NCBI GenBank assembly: GCA_010405405.1
Contig: MU004241.1
Span: 620,001 to 684,000, forward strand
Origin: Microthyrium microscopicum
Taxonomy: Eukaryota > Ascomycota > Dothideomycetes > Microthyriales > Microthyriaceae
Length of the DNA: 64,000 bases
Reading direction: 5' to 3'
Shown here: piece by piece, positions 36,630 to 47,097 of the stretch
How the letters are laid out: the number at the start of each line of letters is the position of its first letter
Numbering within the stretch: the stretch's first letter is position 1
The notes under the pieces: model-generated
What the model saw: the letters and a program-made list of their open reading frames with translations, nothing else
Database searches by the model: none
Told to the model about the DNA's origin: nothing
Program-made: the position numbers and the translations under genes

Positions 36630-36848
36630 GATTCGATATCTGGACAAGTGATATGAATGGGGTATTTGATGTGTTCGCTAGTTTTGTAGACCGTGGAAAC
36701 TGACAGATTTCATTCTTTTACGAATAATTATATCCGACTCGTTTCAAAAGTCTCGGACTTCTCGGACTTTGCGGTGATCTCGTATCCTTATACGTCGTAT
36801 ATATTTTTTTAATTCGTCCTGATGTCAATCTTCGCCGCCGTAAACTGC

Positions 36849-37060
36849 CAACCGGTGGAAAAAATAACTGGCATGCTCCCATCGATTTCGATAGCTCCCA
36901 CCTGACACGCTTTACTATCGAGTGCTTCATTTCCCATAAGGCGCGTTCATACTGGCACAGTTTATTGAACGCAATGGAAAATATAGCATCTTTGTTTAGT
37001 AGCGTCCATGGGAGCCATTGAAGTGGATGGGGCCACGCCAGTTATTTTGTCGACCGGTTG
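36849..37060. mobile_element. Foldback MITE, copy 4, with target duplication
   Basis: 212 bp, starting CAACCGGTGG and ending GTCGACCGGTTG. The duplicated target ACTGC lies directly at 36844-36848 and 37061-37065. Each arm has an outer part (AAAATAACTGGC), then GCTCCCATCGA and CGATAGCTCCC. The inner sequence is also roughly palindromic, so the whole element folds back. No coding capacity. Confidence 0.92.
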
Positions 37061-37065
37061 ACTGC

Positions 37066-37652
37066 ATCATGTTCCCTAAGTACAAACAACTCCGCCGGAT
37101 CGCCGTTACTTCCACCGGTATTTCCACCAACCCAAGCAACCATTATGATGGGCAATCCTATTCTTCAAAATGGCCTATTTTGCTGAAAAGGCACTTCAGC
37201 CGTCCGATACGTCTGGATGGCTGAATGTGTGTGCCAGCGAAAGTCTGCCTGCACCCGAAGCGCCCGAACGATTGACAGGAAAAGAAGGTTTTCAGAAAGA
37301 TATGTATCGTGAATCCAGACCGTTCCAACAGATCCAATATATTGCCGAGTTTCGACAACATTTGAAGGCCATAAGTACCAGTAGGTATGTTTGATGCGAT
37401 AGCCATGTTGAGAGATCCTCCCAATTCGAATGGCGTATAATTTGAACCCCCCTTGTAACGTCGGCCAAATTGGCCGTGAGCCAGCTGCCAGACAGCTTCA
37501 AGTTCCAGGCTTCTTTATGTAGTTACAGCAACGTTTTGAGGCTTATATGTTACTCGGAGCTAAATACAGATAAGTTGATATTGAAGCTAGTATCCTTCTG
37601 TTAGATCACCCTACAATTGGTCATCGGACACGATTCCTAGCCGCCTGCCACA
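37066..37652. other. Intergenic stretch upstream of regulator
   Basis: No convincing gene; short frames on both strands overlap and lack domains. It includes the promoter of the following transcription factor. Confidence 0.5.
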
Positions 37653-39600
37653 ATGGATAATGACACGACTCCATCAACGTCGACATACAACCCCTCCGGC
37701 AGTTCTTCTCCCGCAGCCGCTATTCAGTTTTGTTCGCGGTGTGATAAACCTTTCACAAACGGTCAGAATTGCAAGAACATGTGCTTAGCATTTCGATGGC
37801 TGATACTAGATGTAGAAACCTCGCATCGTCGTCATGTTCGTTACTGTGGGAGTCGTACCCGGAACCGACCACGATCGTGCCGTGCCTGCAACGTTGCAAA
37901 GATCAAATGTAACTTTGAGGCACCTTGTATGAGATGCGCCAAGAAGAATATAGACTGCATCTATGATGGTCCGATGGCTGGAGCCAAACGACCATCGTCT
38001 AAATTGGCAAAAGAGGCTCCAGAAGCTCACGCAACGCCCTTGAATGTGGACGATTTTACCATGGCATACGATGATTCTGCCTATGATGGCAATCTTGAAT
38101 TGACCGACTCTTTTCGCGAATCCGCTATCAATAGCAACAACAATCTTTCCCTGATGGAGTTCAGCACATCAATGCTTGAAATTGACGAGTCCGTGATTCT
38201 GGACGATTACTTCCATCTTGAAGATCAGACCTCAGCTCAGCTTATGAGGTTACCAGAGGTTTCGTTGCTATCAAACGGAAAGAATGAGGAGCATGTTTAC
38301 CGACTGCCTTCTTGGTGTTCATGGACGCAGAGGGGTGCTACGCTTACGGCAATGACCGAGACTGCCATAGATCTGTAAGATTCCCCGTGACAAATCACAT
38401 TTCTTGACGACACTTGTTGGAACGACAACGATTATATCTCCCATCCTACTCGATGGCTACCATAGAATGCGTTCTTGACCGAGTGCTATGGAGCGCGTCG
38501 AATGCGGCAGGTCTTTTATGGTTTCACACCGACAAGACTATTTGGTCTTTTCGTTGTGTTAGCTCCAATCGTAATCTTATACTGACAGATTCCAGGGAAT
38601 CAAATCATCGGGCACTTATTGAGCCTCATCGAACATCCGCTCTGAGCTACGCTGATCTTGTGATACAAGCGCTGAGGTCCTTCCCCACGATGATGCTGAG
38701 AAAAGAGACATTTCCATGGTTTATCCATCGCCATGCCAACCTTCTAACAGACTCTGGTAGAGATCTACCCCAAGCACTTTCAATTTGCATGAGTATTTCA
38801 CAGATGTTTGTTCTACGTACTCCAGAAACAAGACACTATCTCTGGGAAACCATCAAAAGAGAAAACCAACGGTTGTTCAATCAGGTATGCTACCAGAGCT
38901 CATAATTTAGACCTCTAGCTAACAATGAACAGAAAGACCAGATGCATGCTTTTGAAATAAGCGCTTCTTTACAAGCTCAAGTAATTTATCTGGTTATGAG
39001 TCTCATCGATAGCTCCCCTGAGAGCGAAGAAGCGTGCTTGGAATTAATGGAAAGTTTGAACGTAAGTCTGCAAATATTCATTATCGTGATCTGCATGTTG
39101 ACATCTCAAGTCGCTTTATATATCAGCGAAGAAGATGCTTGCAGGACCCATGACTCCAAGTGAGCTCTCTAGCCGAAGCATGAGTTGGAAAGGTTGGATT
39201 CTCGCAGAGTCTCAGAGAAGGTAGGCTCTATACCAAAGGATTACACTGACAAGATTACTGACTGATAGCCATCCATAGAATGACTAACTTATGGTTTCTT
39301 ATTGGTACCGTCATCTGTATCAAGACAGGCATGATGTGCGATGATTCCCCCTCCTATAAGCCTATACCACTCCCTGCTCTCAAATCTCTATGGGAGGCCT
39401 CCTCGGAATCAGCCTGGGGATTTGAATATGAAGCGACTCGCAATATTCAAACAAGCGGTCTAGAGACCTTCGGTGATCTCATGGAAGCCCAAAAATATCG
39501 GTTTCTACCATCAAACGCTCAAAGACTGGACAAATGGAACGCAGGGGTCGATAATCTAGGAGTTTTATTGACTTTGGCCTCAACAATAATACGAAGCTAA
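37653..39600 (+). CDS. C2H2/Zn2Cys6 transcription factor
   Basis: Six exons (37653-37761, 37816-38374, 38596-38884, 38933-39061, 39132-39220, 39279-39600) give 498 residues. A C2H2-like finger (Cys27, Cys30, His43, Cys47) is followed by a fungal zinc cluster, CxxC-x6-C-x5-C-x2-C-x6-C at residues 58-84. The rest is the fungal regulator region with QALRSFPTMMLRKETFPWFI and ICMSISQMFVLRTPETRHYLW, conserved in this class. It is a nuclear DNA-binding regulator; targets are unknown. The second intron (38375-38595, 221 bp) is an introner-like element; the others are 48-70 bp. Without removing that intron the gene would look broken. No adjacent pathway genes point to a target. Confidence 0.85.
38375..38595 (+). 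mobile_element. Introner-like element forming an intron of the regulator gene
   Basis: The intron begins GTAAGATTCCCC and ends CTGACAGATTCCAG. Over its first ~105 and last ~75 bases it closely matches the intron at 53547-53761 in an unrelated gene. The shared pieces include CAAATCACATTTCTTGACGA, CGATGGCTACCATAGA and GTTGTGTTAGCT. Splice donor, CTGAC branch and acceptor are all inside the repeat, and removal restores the frame exactly (phase 2). A CCATC/GATGG hairpin lies near the middle of the left half. Confidence 0.85.
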
Positions 39601-39636
39601 TTAAACATCCGGACAATACCCAAGTGCTGAAGCCCG

Positions 39637-39849
39637 CAATTGCATAGCGAAATAAATGGCGTACTCCCATCAACTCTAATGGCACCTAGACGCGACGCTC
39701 TATTATTAAGTGCGTTCTTTGCTACAAAGGGCGTTCAGATTGGGAATATTCATTAGATTCGATGGGAATTAGAACATCTTCTGATTAGCAGCGCTGGTGG
39801 TAGCCATCAGAGTCCATGAGAGTACGCCATTTATTTTGCCATGCCGTTG
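39637..39849. mobile_element. Foldback MITE, copy 5, with target duplication
   Basis: 213 bp, starting CAATTGCATAGCGAAATAAA and ending ATTTTGCCATGCCGTTG. The duplicated target GCCCG is at 39632-39636 and 39850-39854. The arms carry GGCGTACTCCCATC. It lies between the convergent regulator and dehydrogenase genes, 30 bp from the latter's stop. Confidence 0.92.
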
Positions 39850-39879
39850 GCCCGCTACCTGTCTTTTACGGCGACTCAA

Positions 39880-40623
39880 CTACCAAGGAATGACTCCATC
39901 TCTGTCTGTAAAAGTTGCGGTAGCTGTACCTTTCCCAGCAGTTGCCAATTGGACAATCCGAATAGCCCCCACATCTGTCGTTGTACCATAAGGGTGATAG
40001 GCGGTTGCTTTTGTCTTCACCAAGCCAGGACAAGCGACATTCACCAAAACGCCAGTGTCGTTGAGGATTCTGGCATAGTTGAGAGCCAGCATGTTGAGAG
40101 CCGCTTTGCTACAGTCATATGCCTTGTAATCGGTGTTGTAATACAAGGTTTCCTTATTGAGCGTTTCCTGAATAGAGCCCATGCGCGAGGAGACAAAGAT
40201 CAAGCGTGCAAACTCGGATTTGCGTAGGAGAGGTAGGCATGCTTCAGTCAAGCATGCCGTGCCGGTTACATTGGTGTTCAAAGTCTGGCTGAAGAGCTCT
40301 CGTGGAGTCAGGTCTTTGTATTGCTCATGACTATCCAAAAGAATCGCGGCATTATTGATCAAGACGTCCAAAACGCCAAACTCTTTTTCGATCCAGCTTA
40401 CTGCTTTGGTGATGGAATCGTCTGATGTGATGTCGAGTTGAACTGAGGAGGCTGCAAATCCATCTGCGACTAGCTTGTCAGCTTCCCCTTTTCCGGAAGC
40501 TTCGTTGCGAGATGCAATGATGACATGGTAGCCATGGTCCTTGGCGAGCTGTTGGGCTACTGCGAGGCCGATGCCAGTGTTGGAGCCTGAGATGAGAGCG
40601 ACGGTTTTCTTGGAAGGTGACAT
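39880..40623 (-). CDS. Short-chain dehydrogenase/reductase
   Basis: Single exon, 247 residues, starting at the ATG of MSPSKKTVALISG, since the frame upstream has no SDR sequence. The nucleotide-binding motif is SGSNTGIG (residues 12-19), NNAA follows at 90-93, the catalytic Ser is in FVSSRMG (about 145) and the YxxxK pair is Tyr169/Lys173. The pattern and size fit classical carbonyl-reductase-like SDRs that use NADPH. Substrate unknown. A cytosolic enzyme is likely. It converges with the regulator across MITE copy 5. Confidence 0.88.
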   Translation of the reverse strand: MSPSKKTVALISGSNTGIGLAVAQQLAKDHGYHVIIASRNEASGKGEADKLVADGFAASSVQLDITSDDSITKAVSWIEKEFGVLDVLINNAAILLDSHEQYKDLTPRELFSQTLNTNVTGTACLTEACLPLLRKSEFARLIFVSSRMGSIQETLNKETLYYNTDYKAYDCSKAALNMLALNYARILNDTGVLVNVACPGLVKTKATAYHPYGTTTDVGAIRIVQLATAGKGTATATFTDRDGVIPW

Positions 40624-41261
40624 GTTTGGGATTGGAATTGATGGAGAGCGAAGATACTTTTTATGAGCGAGATGTAAGTCAGGTGCGAGTTGAGTTGAAC
40701 AATAGCAGAAAAGGAGAGAGATTCCCACATATAAATACAAGAACTACCACGGCCAATTTGGTCATCTTATGAATAATCGAAATAGGCCAAATTGGTCACA
40801 TCACAAAAGCGAAGCAGAAATCGGCGAATTTTGCCGAAATCCTCTAGGCCATCTTAATGTTGAAAATGATGACCGAAACCAATTGTGCTCTGAAAAGAGA
40901 GGCACCTAGGAGATCGATAATAAATATGATATGCAAATATATATTGACCTAGCATCAAAACATGGTCGAATAGTCGGCACTGTGAGATCTTGATGGACCA
41001 TGAACAAGTGCGAAACCCTCTAACCACGATAATCGCTCATTAACACATCTAACGACCACATACTATGTGTAATTTCTGTCAAGCATGTTCATATTGACTC
41101 ATTCCATCGAATTTGATGGGCAAGATGAAATGCTTTATTGTTCAAAGGTGATGGCAGCCATCGCTGTTCATGGGAATGCGCCGTAATTGGCCAATAGTTG
41201 TCAAAAGGCTTGCTTTAGTTCAGCCTTATCTCAGCCTTGCCCATTCACAACACCAGCTCAA
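40624..41261. other. Intergenic stretch with degenerate MITE pieces
   Basis: About 41,090-41,200 contains CCATCGAATTTGATGGG and GGCAGCCATCGC, motifs of the foldback family, but no intact ends. No gene recognised. Confidence 0.45.
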
Positions 41262-42970
41262 ATGGGGAGGGTTAGCAAACGAAATCGTGCTCAATTCGTT
41301 TACGTGTTTTCTAGCCAAATCTAGGTTAGGGGCTATTAGCGCTCAAATCTACGAGTATTAAGCAAAAATAATACGTTATATACAAATTTTTCCTATATAC
41401 GTTTTCCTACTATAACGTTGTTATATTTTAATTAGATCTTAACTAAAAAGAGCCCAAAATAGATACTACTAAAGCTAACAATATTAAGATAGCTATTATT
41501 AGTATTTTAGTAATACTAATATATAAGCTTCTTAATAATAAACGATAAGATAAAGAATATAGGCTACTAATTGAATATATATAGTTTAATTAGTATCTTA
41601 AAGATAAGTTAGATTAAATATATAAAGTCAAATATTAGTATATACTATAAGCTTAGATTAAAGTAATATCTATAGTACTAATTAGTATATAATAGATTTA
41701 AGAAGAATAAAATATAATAGCTAGTAGAGATATTTAATCTTAATAACGTCCCTCTTCTATATTAAATTATATTTCTAAATAAAGGCAATTTCCTATTATA
41801 TATAGTATACTATAGGCTTATTAGAATTTATACCTATATTAATATTTATTAATACTTTAGAAGAAGTATTAATTATATAAAGTTCTACTTTAACGCTATA
41901 TTATTATACTTATATAATAAATATATAGAGTTATTATTACGATTCTACTCTCTCCTTATATTATTAAGATATAAGTAATATGCTAAAGCTATTAATTGTA
42001 CTAGTAGTATATATAAATTTTAGAGCTAGATTAATAGAATATATATTAATATTAGTAGGCTAGAAAGCGTCTAAATCTAGTAAGAATTCTATAGTAGTTA
42101 TAAAGGAAACTACTATATAAAAACGCAAGCTATAGCTACGCCTAATAGGATATTACTAGTACTTAATTATAGCTACTTTAGATTCTTAAATAACCTTCTA
42201 ATATTAATTAATTCTAGTCTTAAAGATAGGATTTAATAGATATTTAGTAATAGTCTAAAGAAGCTATTATATAGCGACGTAGCTTATCCTACTAATAATA
42301 TAATTATATCTCTATACTAAGGCATAGAATTACTTCTTTAGTAGTAGAACTTTAATCTATAATAAGCTAATATTTATATTGCTATAGAGTAGATATTTAC
42401 TATTTTAAAGAACTTATAGTAGGGAGAGACGTCTAACTATAGGCGTAATATATAAATAGGATTAATACTTATAGTATATTATTAGACTATATTAGTATTA
42501 TTTTAAAACTATAGAATAGTGTTATAGGGATATAATCTTATTTAGAGTTATTTTAGGGTTTTGCTATTATTAATTAATAAATATTTAAATCTTATAAGTA
42601 TATTTAATATTCTAATGCTATTAAAAGGGAAAGAAGAAGATGATTTAAATAGTATAGAATAATTATAGTATTTATTAAAGATGTTAAAGTTATAGAGTAA
42701 AGTTAGATATTTTTATTAAAGGAAGAAAAGTTAATAAGGTAGGGTTAGCTAATTATTTAATCCTTCTATATACTTTTAAAGCTTTTAGTATCTATTATAA
42801 GATTTATATAAAAACTATATTCTAATACTACTACTAAATTACCTAGAGAATACTAGAATAATCTTACTAATGCCTATTATCTAAAAGACTCTTTAATAAC
42901 TTCTTTATCTTTATTATCTCTAAGTATAATCCTTTTACCTTTTCCTTTAAGCCTATAACTTTACCTCCTT

Positions 42971-42997
42971 TACTACTACTACTACTACTACTACTAC
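42971..42997 (+). repeat. ACT trinucleotide run
   Basis: About eight uninterrupted ACT units inside the transposon; a shorter run is at the matching place in the second copy (about 58,853-58,870). Confidence 0.8.
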
Positions 42998-44440
42998 CTA
43001 TAAAATTATTAGCATTACTACTACCCTAATTATTATAATCTCTAAGAGCCTAAATAATTAATTTAGACATCTTTATAATAGTATCTTTTAGTATATAAAT
43101 TTCCCTAGTTCTTTTATACTTTTTCTGCGCTCTTAGAGTTAAAGTAGAAGCCCTTAAAGAGTAAGGAATTACTAGAGGGGTAGGGATACCTATAAGATTT
43201 AGCTATAGGTTATTAGAACTAATATCTTAATGTATTATTACTAATATCTCTTTAGAATTATTAAATAATTCTACAATGTTGCTATTACTATCTAAAAGAA
43301 TATTAATTAATAGGGTACCTTTCTCTAAGAGTCGTTTAGTAAGATTATTATGAGTTATAAAGCTATTATTCTTCTATATCCTTTTAGTTTTAGTAGTAGC
43401 CTTTTTAGCTTTAATAAGGTTATCGTAATAGGTCTATATAGGTTTAAATTAATTAAGCGCCTATCTAAATTCATTATACAGAATATTGTAGCCTAAAGGA
43501 TTTAATCTCTCCTCTATTTACTATAAAATTACTCTCTCTACTACTACTATTATTACTACTTTAGTAGGTCCTTTATCTATTACTAGATTCTTCTTAGTTC
43601 TATATAGGATAGAAACTATATACTACTACTAGATCTTTTATCCTATAAGGGCGTTACTACTAATACTACTATAAGTATTAATCTTCTCTAAATAGTAATA
43701 AAGAGCTATAGTTAATACTAGTGAAGCTTAATCTAGGTGCTACTTCTTACCTCTATTTAAAGAGAGTACTAGCGTTAAAGATACTAGAGTCGTAGGAACT
43801 ATAGGTACTAGTGTAGTAGTAAATGCTTACTATGAAGAGGAGGGTAAATAAGGCTTTAGCTAGCTTTGTAATAGTAATATTAGCGTAAACTAATCTAAAG
43901 ATAGTAGTATAGTACTATTTTGGCGTATATTTCTATATTGTAGTTAGGGCTAGAGATCCTATAGTAGTAATAGTAGTATTTGCTAAGAATTAGCCTTCTA
44001 GCTAAATTCCTATATCTATAATCCTATAATAAAGTTAAAATTAGGATTTTAGCTAATATACGCCTTATTATAGGGTATTTACGTAAGAGCTATCTTATTA
44101 ATATTATAGGCTTTCTTAAATAACTCTAAATACTATAATTCTAGCTATTCTTATAATTCTTACTATTATAGAAGGTACTAAATTAACTCTTCTAGTAAGG
44201 AATTAGTATTGTTAAGTAAGTATTATAAATTTAAAGATATACTAATAATATAGATAAATTTATATAGTATTTTACTACCTATAGCTATATTAAAGATTTA
44301 TTTAACTTTATTAACTTTAATAGCTTTAGCGACTTTAGGATACGTCCCCTAATGACATTCTTAGACTTGTAAATTAACGGAATATCGTTTAAATAGATAC
44401 TAAGCTAATCCTATCTTAGTGCCACTAAACCCTTTTGATT

Positions 44441-44501
44441 AAACGAAATGGAAGTTAAGCTACTAGATCTTAGGTCTAGCGGCTTGACTTCCTTTTCGTT
44501 T
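44441..44501. repeat. Subterminal 61-bp palindrome of transposon copy 1
   Basis: A 30-bp arm starting AAACGAAATGGAAG is repeated inverted around a single central base at 44471. The mismatches between the arms are mostly C/T-type. It lies about 67 bp from the right end, as in copy 2. Confidence 0.85.
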
Positions 44502-44576
44502 ACTAGCTATTTTGGGTAAAGATCTGCAAACGAATTGGGCATGATTTCGTTTGCTAACCCTCCCCAATCAGCTCAA

Positions 44577-44974
44577 TTTTGGCAACATCTGCCCTTGTTC
44601 CTGCCTCATTTTGTTGGCGCTAACGCCGCATTTGATATTGCTCAGGATGGATGGTACTGATTGAGACACCGCTTCGAAGATCAAGATACCTATCAGTTGC
44701 TATCCCTAAATAATGCAAGCTAGGAAGGTGAGCATGTACTTATTGATCTTTCATTGGCTGAAAGAGAGCACAGACAGTGAAGAGTCTGCAAAACGCACGG
44801 AAAAAGGTTACTCCTATGTCGAAGCCTAGCATGTGCCTAGGAGAAAGGTTGTTCCTTAGTCCGGCTTGGCGAAAGTGAGAGACGTTTAAGCGCATCGCCC
44901 GAGCCCACCACTCCATCCCTCCTTAGCTCTCTTTGGTTTGTGTTCCCTCGCCTTCAAGTTTGGATGCAGTTTGC
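44577..44974. other. Intergenic stretch upstream of U2 snRNA
   Basis: Normal composition, no open frame of note. It should include the U2 promoter, but no snRNA-specific element is recognisable by eye. Confidence 0.45.
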
Positions 44975-44975
44975 T

Positions 44976-45168
44976 AACAGTGTGCAGCCTTTTGGCTTAG
45001 ATCAAGTGTAGTATCTGTTCTTACGACCTTAACAGGTCGTACACCTCTACGTGAGGAAGTACAACTGTTAAGCCACTTTTTGCAACCAGCTTGCGCACTC
45101 CCTGGGCTTGCCCATAGTCGCAGGCACTGTGTCCTCTGTATTGCACTGCCTCAGAGTGACGCGAAATC
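44976..45168 (+). ncRNA. U2 spliceosomal snRNA
   Basis: CAGCCTTTTGGCTTAGATCA followed by AGTGTAGTATCTGTTCTT is the near-invariant 5' part of U2, including stem-loop I and the GUAGUA branch-site recognition sequence. Then come stem IIa (ACGACCT paired with AGGTCGT), stem IIb (CCTC...GAGG), an Sm-like site ACTTTTTGC, and a 3' stem IV with TGTATTGCACTGCCTC, the loop bound by U2A'/U2B''. The size, about 190 nt, is normal. The 5' end is placed by comparison with known U2 and is good to about 5 nt; the 3' end lies just before a T-run at 45170. U2 pairs with the intron branch site in the spliceosome. Confidence 0.93.
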
Positions 45169-45175
45169 CTTTTTT

Positions 45176-46167
45176 TCATTGCAGTCTTTGCCTAGAGCAG
45201 AGATGTGAGGAAGAAATACTTCAACCTTTTATTGAATCGTGGAGGGCGATATTGCTTGATACTGAGTTTTGGTGGTGAATTAGGGACGATGAATTTTGGT
45301 GGTGAAAACTCAAAATCTGTGCGTTTAGCGGGCGCTGTAACAGCGGTCAGGTCTTTCGTTGAACATTCAAGCAGTATCTTGGTACTATCGAACAGTGGAT
45401 AGATGTCTAGTTGCTATATTCTACACTTTCATTGCCATATAGATTGCTCATGAGCGACATGCTGTTGGACAAAGTAAACATTGAATGACAGCAGCCTTTG
45501 GTGATGGGAGCAAAAGTCTTTCGTCAAAACTCTTCGATGGAACATTGAAGTGCCATAGTTCCCATCGCCTTATTCACACTAAATCAGCGTTTTAGATCAT
45601 AGACATCACAGGTGACGGAAAGCGATCAGCTTTTTTGTCCATTTTGGTCAGCAATCTTGAGTGCGAGGGTTGGCTGAAATTTTGGTCCAGCGGTGGTGGG
45701 TACAGCAAATCTACGACGGCATTGCCAGGCGGCATCTGGACTGGCTAGTAGAGCAGATACATCTCATAGCATGATACTTATAGTCTCATAGACTCAAGAT
45801 AGATACGCAGCAAAGCCATCATCCAGAGTCGAACGCAACGCACAGTGATCGCACTCATTAAGGCCCCTCCATCAATATTCAGCACCAGCGCGGAGTAACA
45901 AGCCAGATAGGTAAACATGCAAAATGGCTCTCAGCCACGACTGTAGCTTTATACATCTATAGATTGTGATTTCAAGTATCTATTTGCAATATAAAGTCGC
46001 TCTTCAACAAGCCCACAGCCCTTCGCTATTCGCCAGCTAGGCTCACCTCGGTACAGGCAAAAAATGGATTCATCAACACCAGCAATAGCTCACATGCCAA
46101 TCAGCCGCAGATATCTAGCATCTCCCATCTAACCAGTATCATATCATAATATTCTTATCACTACATA
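45176..46167. other. Intergenic stretch after U2
   Basis: About 1 kb with no convincing gene. A foldback-like remnant (GATGGGAGC ... GTTCCCATCG) lies at 45484-45561. The last part is the promoter of the dehydrogenase at 46168. Confidence 0.5.
45484..45561. repeat. Degenerate foldback-MITE fragment
   Basis: TGATGGGAGC and TCCCATCGCC face each other across about 60 bp, with TTCGATGGAA between. This resembles the inner core of the MITE family, without the AAAATAAATGG ends. Confidence 0.45.
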
Positions 46168-47014
46168 ATGAAGCCGGCAGACCGAACCTTTGTCATCTCA
46201 GGCGCCTGCTCTGGCCTCGGGCTTGCCACAGTTCGCGACCTTCATTCCGAAGGAGCCTACATCGCCTTACTCGACCTCAACGAAGATGCTGGCGCAGAAA
46301 TCGTCAAAGAGCTAGGCGACCGCGTCAAATTCTTCGAATGCGATGTTAGCGAGACCAGTAGCGTAACAAAGGCGGTACATGGTGCGGCAGAATGGATCAA
46401 GACTACAGGAAAACCAATGGGCGGAGTGGTAGCTGCCGCTGGTGTTGGGGGCGCACAAAAGGTGGGTTGGAAATGATCAAGCTTCACTTCTACACTGGTA
46501 GCTAATATACAATCAGATCGTCGACGGGCGAACAGGCGAACCAATTCCCATTGAAGCTATCGACTTCATCCTCAATATCAATATTCGTGGAACGCTCGAT
46601 CTTGTCCGACTCTGCATGGCCCATCTTGTCAAAGTTACTCCTACGAGCCCCGATGGCGAGCGTGGTGTTCTCATTCTCGTGGCTTCATCTGCTGCCTTCG
46701 ATGGTCAACCGGGCCAGGTCGCATATGCTGCCTCAAAAGGTGCCATCGCTTCCCTTACACTTCCGCTAGCTCGAGATGTTGCACGATATGGCGTACGAGT
46801 TGTTACAATCGCACCAAGTTTGTTCGAGAGTAGGATGACTGCGGTATTGCCTGAGAAGGCTCGAAAGAGTTTGGAGCGGGTTATGGAATTTCCAGTTCGT
46901 GCGGGAAAGCCGGAGGAGTTCGCGAGCTTGGTTCGACAAGGTGTTGAGAACTTGATGCTGAACGGAACGGTCTTGAGACTTGACGGGGCAATGAGAATGC
47001 CCAGTAAGATGTAA
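46168..47014 (+). CDS. HSD17B10-like 3-hydroxyacyl-CoA dehydrogenase
   Basis: Exons 46168-46461 and 46517-47014 (55-bp intron, GTGGGT donor) encode 263 residues. The motifs are SGACSGLG (11-18) for NAD binding, ASSAAFDGQPGQVAYAASKG with catalytic Ser and Tyr168/Lys172, and TIAPSLFESRM followed by NGTVLRLDGAMRM. The last two are typical of type-2 3-hydroxyacyl-CoA dehydrogenase (HSD17B10), an NAD-dependent enzyme of mitochondrial short-chain acyl and isoleucine breakdown in animals. No clear mitochondrial presequence is seen, so peroxisomal or cytosolic action is possible. It converges with Utp11, 83 bp between stops. Confidence 0.88.
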
Positions 47015-47097
47015 AAACTGTTAGAAATATTATGCCATAGAAGTGTTTCTGGAAACAATATTCAAACAGAGAATCAAATCCATACGGAATCGGATAT

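Larger units (their letters stand above)
41262..44568. mobile_element. RIP-eroded TIR DNA transposon, copy 1
   Basis: The left end ATGGGGAGGGTTAGCAAACG and the inverted right end CGTTTGCTAACCCTCCCC match over about 40 bp. An 8-bp direct repeat CAGCTCAA flanks it at 41254-41261 and 44569-44576, as in hAT-type insertions. The interior is AT-rich and RIP-mutated without usable frames, while the termini keep CA and TG steps. It is homologous to 57120-60445. The transposase family cannot be told from the eroded interior. Confidence 0.85.

Noticed and set aside
38375-38595. Break or frameshift in the regulator gene
   Set aside because: First read as a stop and phase loss; explained fully by the introner-like intron once it was matched to 53547-53761.
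45205-45402. 65-codon frame after U2
   Set aside because: Low-complexity GG-rich reading with no family resemblance; taken as chance.
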